From positions 1-64,000 of the forward strand of contig RSEH01000044.1 in assembly GCA_006503475.1 (NCBI GenBank): a DNA stretch of 64,000 bases, written 5' to 3'. Under the pieces are notes generated by a model that was not told where the DNA came from, did not search any database, and saw nothing but the letters and a program-made list of their open reading frames with translations. A program made the translations under genes and the position numbers. Origin of the DNA: Stentor roeselii. Its lineage: Eukaryota; Ciliophora; Heterotrichea; Heterotrichida; Stentoridae. Position 1 is the stretch's first letter. Each line of letters begins with the position of its first letter. This document shows positions 50,458 to 61,144 of the stretch, one piece after another.

Positions 50458-51858
50458 ATGAAAGACAAGCCAAGCAAGAAGGACAAATATGCTCCAAATT
50501 TCAAAACAGATGATCTTGATATTTTAAGACATCATCTCTCAATCTCATGTCCTTCTTTGTTTAAATTAGAAACACGTTCTAACCTGAAAAAGATAATGTA
50601 CGTGTTTAAAGTGAACGATGATAATTCTATAACAGGTCTCTCGATAGATAGAGACTTATTCAAAATGAAAAGTTCATCCTATTATCCTGAACTTTTGGAA
50701 ATGCACGCCTTCATTCCTAAATCATTTGCATTGATCAAATACTCTCAACCTTCAATAGATTTATCATCAATTTTCATCAAATACGGTTGGGATCATGAAG
50801 TGAAATATGGTGATGGAGGCTACTGTTACCTCAAATACCCAATATACAGAATCCAAGAACTTCCAATCATTAATGAGAAGCTAAACTTTTTAGTAGATTC
50901 ACTCAGGACTCTAGGAAAACAAAGAAAAGATTTTCATAGAGATGCTCCAGTCATCGATATAATTGACCCTGATCTTAACCCTAATTATTTTTATTCACAG
51001 TCGGCCATATCGAAAATCTCTGAAAGAAGCAGATATGCCTGGTTCCCTGTTGATGTTCTTTTAAAACAAGATGGAAGTGTCAAGCCTTTAGGAGAAATTC
51101 ATAACTTGCCGAAGAAAGGAAATGAACAGCTTTATCAATGCATTTTTGAAGTGTTTCAAGAAATGATTCCAGGTTTTAAGAATTTAAATATTTTTGAAGA
51201 AGGTAAGGATCAGATTATTCAAGTTGTTGTAAAAGCACAGGCTTATTTGATTAAACCTAAGACTGCTTACTCAGGGAAATGGCATGTTGAAGGTAAAACT
51301 GAAAATATTGTAGCTGGAGGAGTTTATTACTGCAAGATCGACCCAGAACTTGAAGAGGATTATCTTTCATTTCATCCTAGAGAAGCACCTGATACATATT
51401 ACAGTGAAAGTTCAGGAACTGTAGGTCAAATGGATGTTCCTGTAAATGAAGGAGCTGCTATAGTCTTCGCTAATACCATACCTCACAGGTTCTGCAAACT
51501 AGAAAATCATTTAAATCAAAACATTCTCAGACTCTTCATGAACTTTTTTATTGTTGACCCGAAAAAAAGACTTGAAACTAACCAACTGAGAATGGATTCT
51601 TTTATGGCTTTGAGAAAGGCTTCAAAATTACCTGTTGTTATAATTGATGAGATTTTATCTTTTGTGTTTTCAAGACTTAACAGTAACGAAGCTGTCAAGA
51701 GAAGGGAAGCTGCCAGGCAAGCGATGAAAAGTGAGGAAAGTGGATGGGGTTATATTCATTATGGAAATAGTGGAGACGTGATTTTTATTGATGATCAGAA
51801 TAGGGATAAAAGAAGATATGAAGAGATTCGTGTTCTTAATAAATCACCTATTAAGTAA
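50458..51858 (+). CDS. DUF4246-family protein, putative Fe(II)/2-oxoglutarate oxygenase, copy 2
   Basis: A 466-residue paralogue of copy 1 in inverted orientation. From SLRTLGKQRKDF to YLSFHPREAP (about residues 145-305) the two proteins are almost the same, even at silent sites, while the first 140 residues and the C-terminal parts differ clearly. It has the same metal-site candidates (WHVEG, IPHRF, RLFMNFF). Start at 50458 (MKDKPSKK) by comparison with copy 1; an in-frame ATG at 50428 is possible. Ends in TAA. Together with the decayed copy it forms a local family of three. Confidence 0.8.
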   Translation: MKDKPSKKDKYAPNFKTDDLDILRHHLSISCPSLFKLETRSNLKKIMYVFKVNDDNSITGLSIDRDLFKMKSSSYYPELLEMHAFIPKSFALIKYSQPSIDLSSIFIKYGWDHEVKYGDGGYCYLKYPIYRIQELPIINEKLNFLVDSLRTLGKQRKDFHRDAPVIDIIDPDLNPNYFYSQSAISKISERSRYAWFPVDVLLKQDGSVKPLGEIHNLPKKGNEQLYQCIFEVFQEMIPGFKNLNIFEEGKDQIIQVVVKAQAYLIKPKTAYSGKWHVEGKTENIVAGGVYYCKIDPELEEDYLSFHPREAPDTYYSESSGTVGQMDVPVNEGAAIVFANTIPHRFCKLENHLNQNILRLFMNFFIVDPKKRLETNQLRMDSFMALRKASKLPVVIIDEILSFVFSRLNSNEAVKRREAARQAMKSEESGWGYIHYGNSGDVIFIDDQNRDKRRYEEIRVLNKSPIK

Positions 51859-52382
51859 CTTAGATAATAGGAACTTTGAAAAATACAGTGTTAATTATAG
51901 ATAGGTATATAAAATGAAACTAACTGAGAAATCAATTATATTGAAAGATTATCATATTTAAGATGTCGAAGCTATTTACTTGATCTTAAAGCATTTAAGT
52001 TATGATCGAAGTAAAGAATTAACTTTGAAAGATAGTCAGTAGCTTGTTTTTTAGACTTAATATTGGGAGACAAAACTTTTTCAAATTAAGTTATAATGAA
52101 TAAGTTTAACCCTTATTTATTTACAAAGATTGGCTAGTTAAGAATTTTAAACAATAGTTTAAACATATATGATAGAAAAAATCTTTGTTATTGGTTAATA
52201 AATATTAGAAAAATTGTATATTCGGAATTATCTTTGATTATGATTTCAGCATAAATAAAGCTGTAAGAAGAAGATAGAATAAATCTTACTAATCCTAAGT
52301 AGTTTATACCAAATTATAAACTGAGATAACTTTCGATTTGGACAGGCCTGACCCATAATATAATAATTCACATCTTATAAAT
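51859..52382. other. AT-rich intergenic region, no gene seen
   Basis: About 520 bp, AT-rich, no supported gene or repeat. Confidence 0.4.
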
Positions 52383-53077
52383 ATGCATATTATTGTAAAA
52401 ATAACTACAGATAATACACCCACAAAAAAATCTATTCCTGTCTATGTTGAATTGAAAGACACAATAGAAATACTCAGATTCAGAATTCAAAATGTAGCAG
52501 AATCAAATATTTTTATTAGAGAAATCTTCCTAGATGACTTAAAATTAGAAGAGATGATGACTTTAGCTGATTACGGTATCAATGAAATGTCAACTCTCAA
52601 TGTGAAGGGTTATATAAGAGTGAACAAGGTGGTATTCGTTAAAACAATACCTGGGAAAAAGATCACAATCGATATAAAACTCACTGAAACTATTGAAATA
52701 CTAAAACAAAGAATACAAGACAAAGAGGGAATTCCTCCTGCTCAGCAGGTAATCATCTTTGAAGGAAAAAAATTAAGAGATTATCAAGATTTAGCCTTTT
52801 ATAAAATTAAATTCGAAGATACTGTTTTTCTGGTTTTAAAAATACCAGGATATATGAAAATATTTTGGAGTTCACCTTCTGGAATAATCTATACTCTAGA
52901 TGCTTATTCATCAGATAGTATTGAAAATATCAAAGCATCAATTCAAGATATTTCTAATATGCATCCTGATTTCATCAAATCGTTTATGACGATGAAATAT
53001 TACTAGAGGAAAGAACTTTGGCTGATTACATGATTAAAGAGCATTCGACTTTGTATTCTTTAAAATTCAGACATTAA
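52383..53077 (+). pseudogene. Tandem ubiquitin-like protein with frameshift in the third domain
   Basis: Three ubiquitin-like domains in a row. The middle one (about residues 81-155: VVFVKTIPGKKITIDI, IQDKEGIPPAQQVIIFEGKKL) is clearly derived from ubiquitin, but ends IPG instead of the processed RGG, so units would not be cut into free ubiquitin. The first and third are more diverged. The frame of the third domain stops at 53004-53006, yet the sequence continues in another frame as IVYDDEILLEERTLADYMIKE... to TAA at 53075-53077, matching the ubiquitin fold. So a frameshift near 52,980 has damaged the last domain. It may be a young pseudogene or still produce a two-domain protein. Confidence 0.75.
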
Positions 53078-54434
53078 TAGATGGTAGATTTTTAGAATAA
53101 CATTTCAAATGAATTCTTAAGTTAATTTATTTATTTGAAGGATTACATTCTGTCATTTTAAGTCTAATTATTAAAGTAAGGATCAAACAGGTTAAAATCT
53201 TTAAATATAATTTCAAGAATTAATTGATAAGACTTACTATTCATAATTAAATATAGAATATGTGATAATGAACTTAAATAAATAATATCTAATTGAATGT
53301 ATGCCTTATAAAGTATTTATTACGGATAAATATAATTAATGATTTTTTTGAGAGTTAAAATTTGTTGAATGACTTATGTTACTTTAAATTTCCTAATTAA
53401 TTGCATAATTCTTGAATGGATTACCAGTTTAGTAGTCTATTATTTTAAGAAGATATTTTGGTTGATAAAATAGATTGTGAAGAAAAGTTTTCCTTATTTA
53501 TCAGATTAGAAGAGCATGAATACTCTGGTTCAAGATTCATTTCTAATCTAAAATAATAGAAAAAAGTTAGAATAACCTAACATGAAAGAATAGATCTCAA
53601 ATCTTTAACACTCGAAGATATAATAAAAAATAAAACATATATGATTGATGCAACTAATTTCCCTCTTGCTTATTAAATTATTAAGAAATATTACTTTCTA
53701 AGATTTTCAAACTTGAAACTAAATTAATATATCTTAGACAAAAACAAATCAATATCTAATGAATTGATTTATTATAGAATTAGCTAAATCTTGTATTTGA
53801 TAACTATTCAAATTCCGGATTGTCGTTTTTGGGTATCTTAGAAAATATTGAATACTATATTAAAGTATAAAACCATTGAATCTTATGAATAGCAGAATAA
53901 ACTGAAAATCAATTTAAGTTATCTACTAAACTTATAAAATTCTTTTAATTAAGCACTATTATTTTTATTCAAACGATAATATCAATATAAACTCCGATAA
54001 AGTACTAAATTAATATATTTCATAGTGCATTACATATACTTAAAAAAGAAAATACCATATTAATTATAAATTAAGATTTCATCTTGCAACTAAAAATGGG
54101 ATAATAATTAATTTAGAATCCCTTTACGTATTTTCAAATAACTTATATAATCATTCTTTAACTATTAGAATCAATCCAATAAAAAATAATCATCACTCTT
54201 TCAACTAAAAGAATCAAGATTTAGACCCCAAATAAGAAAAAGAAATTAATTTCAAACCAAAAGAAAAAAATTCCTAATTTTCATTATCTTCATTCCTTGA
54301 TTTTCCTTTCCCTACAAGTTTAAAATCTAATAATCCATCACCTTAAACTCTCCTCATATTTCTCACCCAAGGTCTAAAAGTAAACCTTTAAAATCCTTCC
54401 CTAAAACCTTCGATTCAAATTCCCTGACAAATAA
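53078..54434. other. AT-rich region ending in a C-rich leader
   Basis: About 1.35 kb. The first 1.1 kb is very AT-rich without a supported gene. The last 150-200 bp before 54435 is C/T/A-rich and nearly free of G, like other leaders here. Confidence 0.5.
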
Positions 54435-57400
54435 ATGAAAGGTCTAATGAAAATCATCTCGAATCTCTACCCAGAAAAAAACTTCGGAGGATTTTCCCTT
54501 ATCACGCAGAAATCAGCAGTAATAATCTTAAACACAGTAGAACTGGGCCAACTAATGGTTTTCATGTGGATCCGCAAGTTGAATCTGAGATACTGGTCGA
54601 ACTACCAAAAGTTCTTTGTGATCTTCTCTCATTCAAGCATCGATAAAATCGCTTCAGCCTCATCCTCACTGACAGTCTTCTTATTTTTCACAATGACGAC
54701 TTTGGTTTCAAACATTTCCTTTCTCTCGATTTACTTTACTTTATCCTATTTCAGCTTAAAACCACCGGGTCTTCTTAAAAACTTGATAAAATTCGGACTT
54801 TATTTAACTACAAGTCTTTTTTTTGTTCCTTGCACTGTAACTCTTGCTTTGCTTTTAAAGTATTCTTTGAGTCCTCATGATGTTATCGAGGAATATGAAG
54901 AGGAAAATCCTGGAAATTTGTATAATTATGGAAATTTAGGAATTTTCTCGTCGATTACTTTGGCTGCTGTGCATTTGATTATCACTGTTGGGCATCTCGG
55001 GTTTAGCTTTGAGCTAAGACATTTGTTGAGATTTTCAAGTGTTTTTGCGAAGAGCAGTGTAAATATCGAGATTTTGATTAAAGTTGTTCTTTTTGCTTTT
55101 GCTTTTTCTTCACCGTTTTTGCAGAATGAGTATTACTTGGCTTTTCTTATTTGTTTAGCGATTTTCTTGGCTTTTTGTGTTTTTCATTATGGGTTTTATC
55201 AACCGTACTTCTCAGATTTTATGAATTTTGTGAATGTGATCAAATATTTGGAAAGTTTCAGTCTTGCTGTGTTTTTTGTTGCTGGGAAAATTTTTGATAA
55301 TGCAGTTATTGTTTTAGTTTTGGTTTTGTTTTTGCAGCCGGTGATCTTTGTAGCTGGGTATCATATTATCAAATCAAGGAACCAACACAAATCCCAAGAC
55401 ACGAATCATCTAAAATACTCCAAATTCGAGTTTGCGTATCGAGAAGTCTTTTTCGGCGAAAAGGTTGAAAAAGATCTAATAAGAAAAAGCTCAGAAGTCT
55501 TCCAAACCTCAAAAAACCGATTAATCAGAGTAATCCAGGCATACTACTGCATCGACATCCTAAAAAACGTCCCTCTAGCATCAATAAAACTAAACCTAGC
55601 CTCATCAAACAAGCCAAACCTATTCACAAACTTCCAGCTATTCAAATGCGGAGAAACCCTAATCACAGAAGGCCTGGAAGATTCCTTATCCGTAAAAATC
55701 CTAAAATTTCTCTCAGAACATCGAAAAGTGATGGAAAAAGACAAGAAATACTGCCTATCCTTATTAAACCTATCCGAAAAATTCCTCGATTGCGGCAGTT
55801 CTCTGAAAACAATCGAAAAACTGACAATAAAAACCAACAAAATAATCGAAACCTTAAAAAAATCCTACAAAAACCTGATAATAACCTACCCAGATTCAAG
55901 AATAATCCTAAAAAACTACGGGTCCTTTTTAATCGACCTTGCTTCAAACCACGAGTCAGGCCTTCTCTTTCTATCAAGGTCGGAAAAATCAGAAGGAAAA
56001 CGAATGACAAAAGAAAAAAAACTTGATGTGTTCAGTGATGAGTCAGCTTGTATTCTAATAACTTCAGCATCTTCAAGAACATCAGGAAAAATTTTAAATG
56101 CAAATTTAGGACTTTGCAATTTTTTAGAGATTGAATTTGAAGAAATTGTGAATATGTCGATTTTGGATATTCTTCCAAATCACCAGGATTTTTGCTTGAA
56201 AGGTTTTATTGATTTCTTTACAGAAACAACTGATTCTCAGTTTTTACAGACTAATCAACTTTTTTTCTTGAAGAATAAGAAAGGGTTTTTAAAGGAGTGC
56301 AATGTGACAACTGAATGCATCGGGCTTGACTCTATGCTTCAGTTTGTTTCAGTCATTGAACCGAGATATGCGAATTCTCGACATTTTGCTTTGATTTATA
56401 AGGACGGGACTATTTTCGGTCATACTGAAGGACTTCCTGAACTTCTTGAAATTAACTCTTCAAAGATAGAAAGAAATAATATCAAAGAATTCATTTTTAA
56501 CGTTGATTTTGAAGATCTGTGTGAAAATGAAGAATTTCTTTTAAAGCACAAAAAGGAAAATGTTCTTTTTTCGTTTAAACTTTTAAAGTTCTTGAAAATC
56601 GAGCTGGTTTTACTCACCTGCTTCACTGACGCTGAAGAGATCCTCAGAATAAGCTCAGATAACATTTCCGCTTCACAAGAAAAAGAAAAACCAAAGAAAA
56701 AAGTAAAACAAAAAGGTTTAAACGACACCCACATCCCTTCAATCAACCCTCTGATCAGATCAAAAGAAAAAAAGCGTGAAATTCAAGAACAAGAAGACGA
56801 AAAAGTAAATGAAAAAGAAACCAACGCAGTTTCTAATTCTTCTAAGCAAAACTTTAAAAATACTTTCGAATTTCACTACATTCAAAGTGTTCTCAAGACT
56901 TTTTCTTATCTGAAGTTCCTGATAGGTCTCCTCGTATTAAATAAGCAGGCTCTTCTCATCAGCACGATGTGTTTAGTACTTTGTGTCTCTACTTCTCAGA
57001 ACATTCAAGCTGCTGAACCCTTGGACCATGTGTTGGTCTTGGGCAAGCTCGGTTATGACTTTTCTCAACTGGGTCTCTTTTTTCGACTTTATGAGTTGTC
57101 GAGGAATAAAGGAATTGAACCTGTTTTTAACTTGACTTTAATTGAAACGGTTCTGGAAGATTTGGAAGGACTGAAAAATAAACTTGAAGCTGCTGAAAAT
57201 TATTTGAAATTTTGTCAGAGTTCGGAGATTATTGGAAAGACTTTGATTGAAACTTTTAGTCTTCCTAAGATGACTCCTCATAAAAAGATTAACTTGTATG
57301 ATTCAGTTGTGGAGACTTCTCTTCATGTAAGGTTTAAGTAGGGTAAAAAAGTACTGAATCAGTTGAAATTTGGTGAAAAGGTTTCCAGTGATAGTTATTG

Positions 57401-58490
57401 TTACTTGTTGTACAATAGTTATAAAATTTTTGCTGAAAAAATGCAGAAATTGCTTGCGGAGATCAGTAAATGTGAGAAAAATAGAATCGATAAAATGTTT
57501 CAGTCTTCTAAAGAACTTTGCCTTATTTGGCTTTGCTCTGTTGTGTTTGTTTACCTTCTAGCTGTGGTTTATTACTTTAAAATCAGCCGAAAACTCAATT
57601 TTATTTGGAAGATTTACTTCAAACAAGTGGTTTCATCTCTTCCTAACATTAAAAGTGTTCTTATTAACAGACTTTCTTCAACTCATAACTACATTTTAAC
57701 TGAAGACTTCGAAAAAATAGTGTCTAAAAGAAAAAATACTTCAAGAAACTTTTGGATCAGGTACTCGGCAGTGACTTTTACTCTCGTTGTTCTTGCACTT
57801 TTGGTTTGTTTGTTGTATTCTTACATTTTCGGCTTGAAAATTTACACTTCTTTGAATTACAGAAAAAATTTCATTGAAATACCCTTGAATCGAAGAATAT
57901 CCTCTATAAGAATGGGTTACAATGTCATGGAAAAAGTGAGTCCTAATCAAAAAATTGAATATTCTTGCTTTAATGTCACTAATTTCGGAAGTTATGCTAC
58001 TGAACATTCGAAAGTTCAAAATGAAATTATTAGACTTAGAAAAAGGTTTTATGAAAAAGAAATTATTGAAAATGTTCCGAATGAGTCTTGGATTATCATT
58101 TTTGAGAATTTTGAAAATGATGAGTTTTTTATTAAATTAGGAATTACTACTGCCATGGCTTTTTTGAGGTTTGAGACTTTTCTTTATTGGACAAACCCGA
58201 AAATTTACAGTCTTGAAATGATTTCTGAGTATTTTAATGATTGCTATCAGATGTCAAAGTGCTTTTCTGAAGTACTGATTAGGACTGATAGATCTACTAA
58301 GGATGTTATTACGGAAAATTTTAAAAGTTTGATTATTTATGGAATATCATCGATTTTATTCACTGTGTTTGTTTCAATTTTAATGTATTATTGGTATTTT
58401 AAAAAAGAGATTTTTGCTGTTATTTGTATCAGAAATACTCTTAGTTATTTGATGGAAAATGAAGATAGTAGCTTCAAAGTTGTTAGTTAG
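54435..58490 (+). CDS. Large multi-transmembrane PAS-domain protein (Tiny-macrocysts type; one 15-nt intron)
   Basis: About 1346 residues after splicing. Residues 1-330 contain a set of about eight hydrophobic helices (LTVFLFFTMTTLVSNI, LYLTTSLFFVPCTVTLALLL, ...). A soluble helical region (340-520) is followed by a PAS-like domain (about 535-670: ILNANLGLCNFLEIEFEEIVNMSILDILP), a second PAS-like stretch (ALIYKDGTIFGHTEGLPELLEI), a Lys/Glu-rich linker, and a second membrane part with helices near 840-860, 1015-1035, 1105-1130 and at the C-terminus. This layout matches the Tiny-macrocysts (TmcB/C-like) sensor proteins abundant in ciliates, known otherwise from Dictyostelium. The TAG that seems to end the first frame lies in a 15-nt intron at 57327-57341. 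Ends in TAG. Ligand unknown. Confidence 0.75.
57327..57341 (+). other. 15-nt spliceosomal intron
   Basis: GTAAGGTTTAAGTAG in the PAS/transmembrane gene. It starts at a codon boundary, contains the in-frame TAG, and its removal joins two open frames of the same phase that both belong to the membrane protein. A is at position 10. Confidence 0.85.
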
Positions 58491-58698
58491 ATTTTTAAGA
58501 TAAATAATTATAAAGATTATATCGAGATTAATCCTAGATAGTGGAGTTTAATGAAGTAAACAAGAAATAGAATCTCCATGGTACTCAATATATTAATGAT
58601 TTTTAGGATCGCTTTCTATTAAAGCCAACTATTGATTCTTGATAATAACAAACCACTAAAATACAATCCAATAAAGTTTAATTAAACCACTACTTACA

Positions 58699-59580
58699 TT
58701 ATTCATAACTAACTTTAAACTTAAAACATTCCCAAAGTTGACCGAAATTATTAACCTTCAACCAATACACTTTTTTACACGGTTCCCTAACAGGTGGAAA
58801 CCTAAGCTGAAACTTTCCAACCTGTCCAGCGAATATAACAACATGATTTTCCTTAATAATCATATTCCCCGGATCACTACTAAAAAGTATAAAATCACAA
58901 TCCTTTGCACTTTTATTAGAATAGTTGATTTTTTTATTGCTAAGCCCATCAAAAGGTAAAGAAAGTTCATATTCCTTAGTAACCTGTGCATTTTCAAAGT
59001 CCTCATCTTCAAACCCATCATCCGAGTACTTTTTTTCATCATTTTCCTGTACTTTTTCCTTTTTCTTAAAAAAATTCGCGTTTTTCTTCCTCTTGCTAGG
59101 AGTAGTCGACTTGAACCTTCCTGCAAGATTTCTACTTGAACTAGGTTCAATCGACTTAACCTCTCTTTTCATTTTCCTCTTCGACAGAAGATTCGTTTTC
59201 ACCTCTCTCACAGGGTGAGGCTTGGGTTTATCAATCAAATCTCTTACTTTATTCGCAATAAAAGTCGACTGAGGCCATTGTCCACTTTCCAGTTTCGAAA
59301 AAATGACAGAATCTTTAAAGTAAATCTCAAAAGCGCCTATTCTCGGAAAGGTTTGTTTTCCACCTTTGATTTTCTCATCATTCATCGAAAACCTGCTGAT
59401 TAAAAAAACAGGAATTTGATTAGAAACAACTTGAACTTCAGGACAAACAACAAGAATTTTCGCTTTACAGTTCTCATAATAAGAAAGATATTTGGACTCA
59501 TCATGATTCGTGCACCAGTTATGACTACTGCAACCTTGACAATGCTCGATGTAAACTTTTTCATTTTCCACTTCAAGCAT
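58699..59580 (-). CDS. Rdx/SelW-like thioredoxin-fold protein with C-terminal beta-sandwich
   Basis: A 293-residue protein. The N-terminal 110 residues follow the Rdx (selenoprotein W-like) pattern: a strand then Cys motif (VYIEHCQGCSSHNWC) and GAFEIYFKDSVIFSKLESGQWPQ, close to the G.FEV..NG...SK...G.FP signature. Cysteine takes the place of selenocysteine. A Lys/Ser-rich, then acidic linker (115-215) leads to a C-terminal domain (about 225-293) with alternating strands (FILFSSDP, VVIFAGQVGKFQLRF, KKVYWLKV, ECFKFKVSYE) that looks like an Ig/MSP-type fold. This pairing is not one I recognise. Ends in TAA; divergent from the SHIPPO gene 36 bp away, which hints at a ciliary role. Confidence 0.6.
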   Translation of the reverse strand: MLEVENEKVYIEHCQGCSSHNWCTNHDESKYLSYYENCKAKILVVCPEVQVVSNQIPVFLISRFSMNDEKIKGGKQTFPRIGAFEIYFKDSVIFSKLESGQWPQSTFIANKVRDLIDKPKPHPVREVKTNLLSKRKMKREVKSIEPSSSRNLAGRFKSTTPSKRKKNANFFKKKEKVQENDEKKYSDDGFEDEDFENAQVTKEYELSLPFDGLSNKKINYSNKSAKDCDFILFSSDPGNMIIKENHVVIFAGQVGKFQLRFPPVREPCKKVYWLKVNNFGQLWECFKFKVSYE

Positions 59581-59616
59581 AACTGTTTTATTAATCTGAA
59601 TATTTAGACCTAATAA

Positions 59617-61017
59617 ATGAAATTCTTCTCAACACCTGCCTGGAGCTTCGGAGGCAAGTCCGAAAGTCTTCTTTTCAAAGGAGACGATTCAAACCCAGGC
59701 CCTGGAACTTACGACTTACGCGCTGAGGAGATAAAAGTCCCATCTTCAGTCTTCGGCCAAGCAAAACGTCCAGATTTATTCCAAAAGTCCTGCACACCAG
59801 GTCCTCCTCCAGCTCCTGAAAACAAGCGAAAAGAGCAAAAATCTCAAAAATCTCAAAAATACCCTCATTTAAAAGACAAGCAAGAAAAAATCAAAATAAG
59901 TCAACCAGACCGTCCGAATGATGATCCAAAAAAGCCGAAAACAACGATTTCTTACAGTTTTGGAAATAAGGTCTACGCGATTCCAGGACTTTCAAAGGAA
60001 GAAATCGGGCCAGGACAATACGACCCGAACTTTAAAGCTATTCAGTCTTCTCGGGCAACGACTTTCGGGGCAAAGCATGAAAGCAGGTCTCGACTTCCTT
60101 TGACCTCCACAGGTCCAGGGCCTGGTTCATATGAAATCAACTCGGCGAGGACCAATTCAGTGTCTTTTGGAAAAAGCATTCGGGAAGGACCTGCCCCGAA
60201 CTACAACCCAGGGCCCAACCAGTACTCGATAAATCGTGAACTGAGCACAAGTGGCAAAAGCTTAACTGCTCGAAGACCTCTTCCGGTGAATAAGGATAAA
60301 ATCCCAGGACCTGGCGCTTATGACCTCAGAAATTGCTTCTCTAGTCCTGCTTTCGCTGTTGTTAGTGGAAAAAGAACGAATTTTATTCAACCTGGAAATA
60401 ACCCTGGACCTGGAGAATATGACCCGATTGATGGAAAGTCTGTAAAAGCTGTCAGCTTTACAAAGGGACTTAGACCTGGAGTTCTTGCAGCGAATAAAAC
60501 TGAACTCATTCAAAGTCTTAGTGAAAAAGAAGAACTTGAGAAGAGAGGATTGATTGTTAAAGAAAAGTGTCATGGAAAAATTGAAGTTATTGATGAAGAT
60601 GAAGCTAATCGACTTGAAGAGCAGAATAATGGAAAAAATGGAAGAAATTATTTTGATAAAATTGGAGATGGCCCGAAAGTTTCTTTTAGTGGAAGAAGAT
60701 ATCAACAAAAAAGTGTCGCCACTCCTGGACCTGGACAGTATGAGACTGTTGCGAATCTTGGAAAAGGAGTTAGAATTGGAAATGGAGTCAGGTCTGGAGA
60801 GTTAAGGACTTTTAGGAATAGAAACCCTGGACCTGGAGCTTATTCTCAGGCTTATCTGCCCAAAGGTGCCTCTGGAGGATGGTCTTTTGGAAAGGATCCG
60901 AGGAGTAGGATTGTTGATGATGATGAACCTGGACCTGGGCATTATGATTTGCCTTCTGTTATACCTGATGTTCCGAAGTACTTGATTTTACAAAGTAATT
61001 TGAGTTTAAATGATTAG
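59617..61017 (+). CDS. SHIPPO/STPG sperm-tail PG-rich repeat protein
   Basis: A 466-residue protein made of at least eight Pro-Gly-Pro repeats of the SHIPPO/STPG type (NPGPGTYDL, IGPGQYDP, GPGPGSYEI, IPGPGAYDL, NPGPGEYDP, TPGPGQYE, NPGPGAYS, EPGPGHYDL), each followed by a ...FG / ...F.G element (SVFGQAK, TTFGAKH, VSFGKS). Such proteins are microtubule-associated, often inside ciliary doublets or on their surface. A charged helical insert (about 290-345) separates the sixth and seventh repeats. Ends in TAG. Fits the ciliary biology of the organism. Confidence 0.92.
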   Translation: MKFFSTPAWSFGGKSESLLFKGDDSNPGPGTYDLRAEEIKVPSSVFGQAKRPDLFQKSCTPGPPPAPENKRKEQKSQKSQKYPHLKDKQEKIKISQPDRPNDDPKKPKTTISYSFGNKVYAIPGLSKEEIGPGQYDPNFKAIQSSRATTFGAKHESRSRLPLTSTGPGPGSYEINSARTNSVSFGKSIREGPAPNYNPGPNQYSINRELSTSGKSLTARRPLPVNKDKIPGPGAYDLRNCFSSPAFAVVSGKRTNFIQPGNNPGPGEYDPIDGKSVKAVSFTKGLRPGVLAANKTELIQSLSEKEELEKRGLIVKEKCHGKIEVIDEDEANRLEEQNNGKNGRNYFDKIGDGPKVSFSGRRYQQKSVATPGPGQYETVANLGKGVRIGNGVRSGELRTFRNRNPGPGAYSQAYLPKGASGGWSFGKDPRSRIVDDDEPGPGHYDLPSVIPDVPKYLILQSNLSLND

Positions 61018-61144
61018 ATTTATTGCAGTTTGGAATTTTTCATTTAAGGACTTCTTAAATCTTTATATTTGAAATCGAAAAGTTGAAAATAATTCAAAAA
61101 ATCCTAAATTTTAAAATTTCTTTATTTTATTGAATCAATTATCA

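Noticed and set aside
55646-56026. A 126-codon open frame on + and a 115-codon open frame on - within the PAS gene
   Set aside because: Both lie in the extremely C/A-rich block, where stop codons are rare in other frames; residue mix is Arg/Lys/Asn/Pro or Leu/Arg/Phe-biased and not protein-like.
58785-58792. A single CCCTAACA, the heterotrich telomere-type unit as I recall it
   Set aside because: Only one copy, inside the Rdx-like coding region, so chance is the simplest explanation; no telomere repeat array is present in the window.
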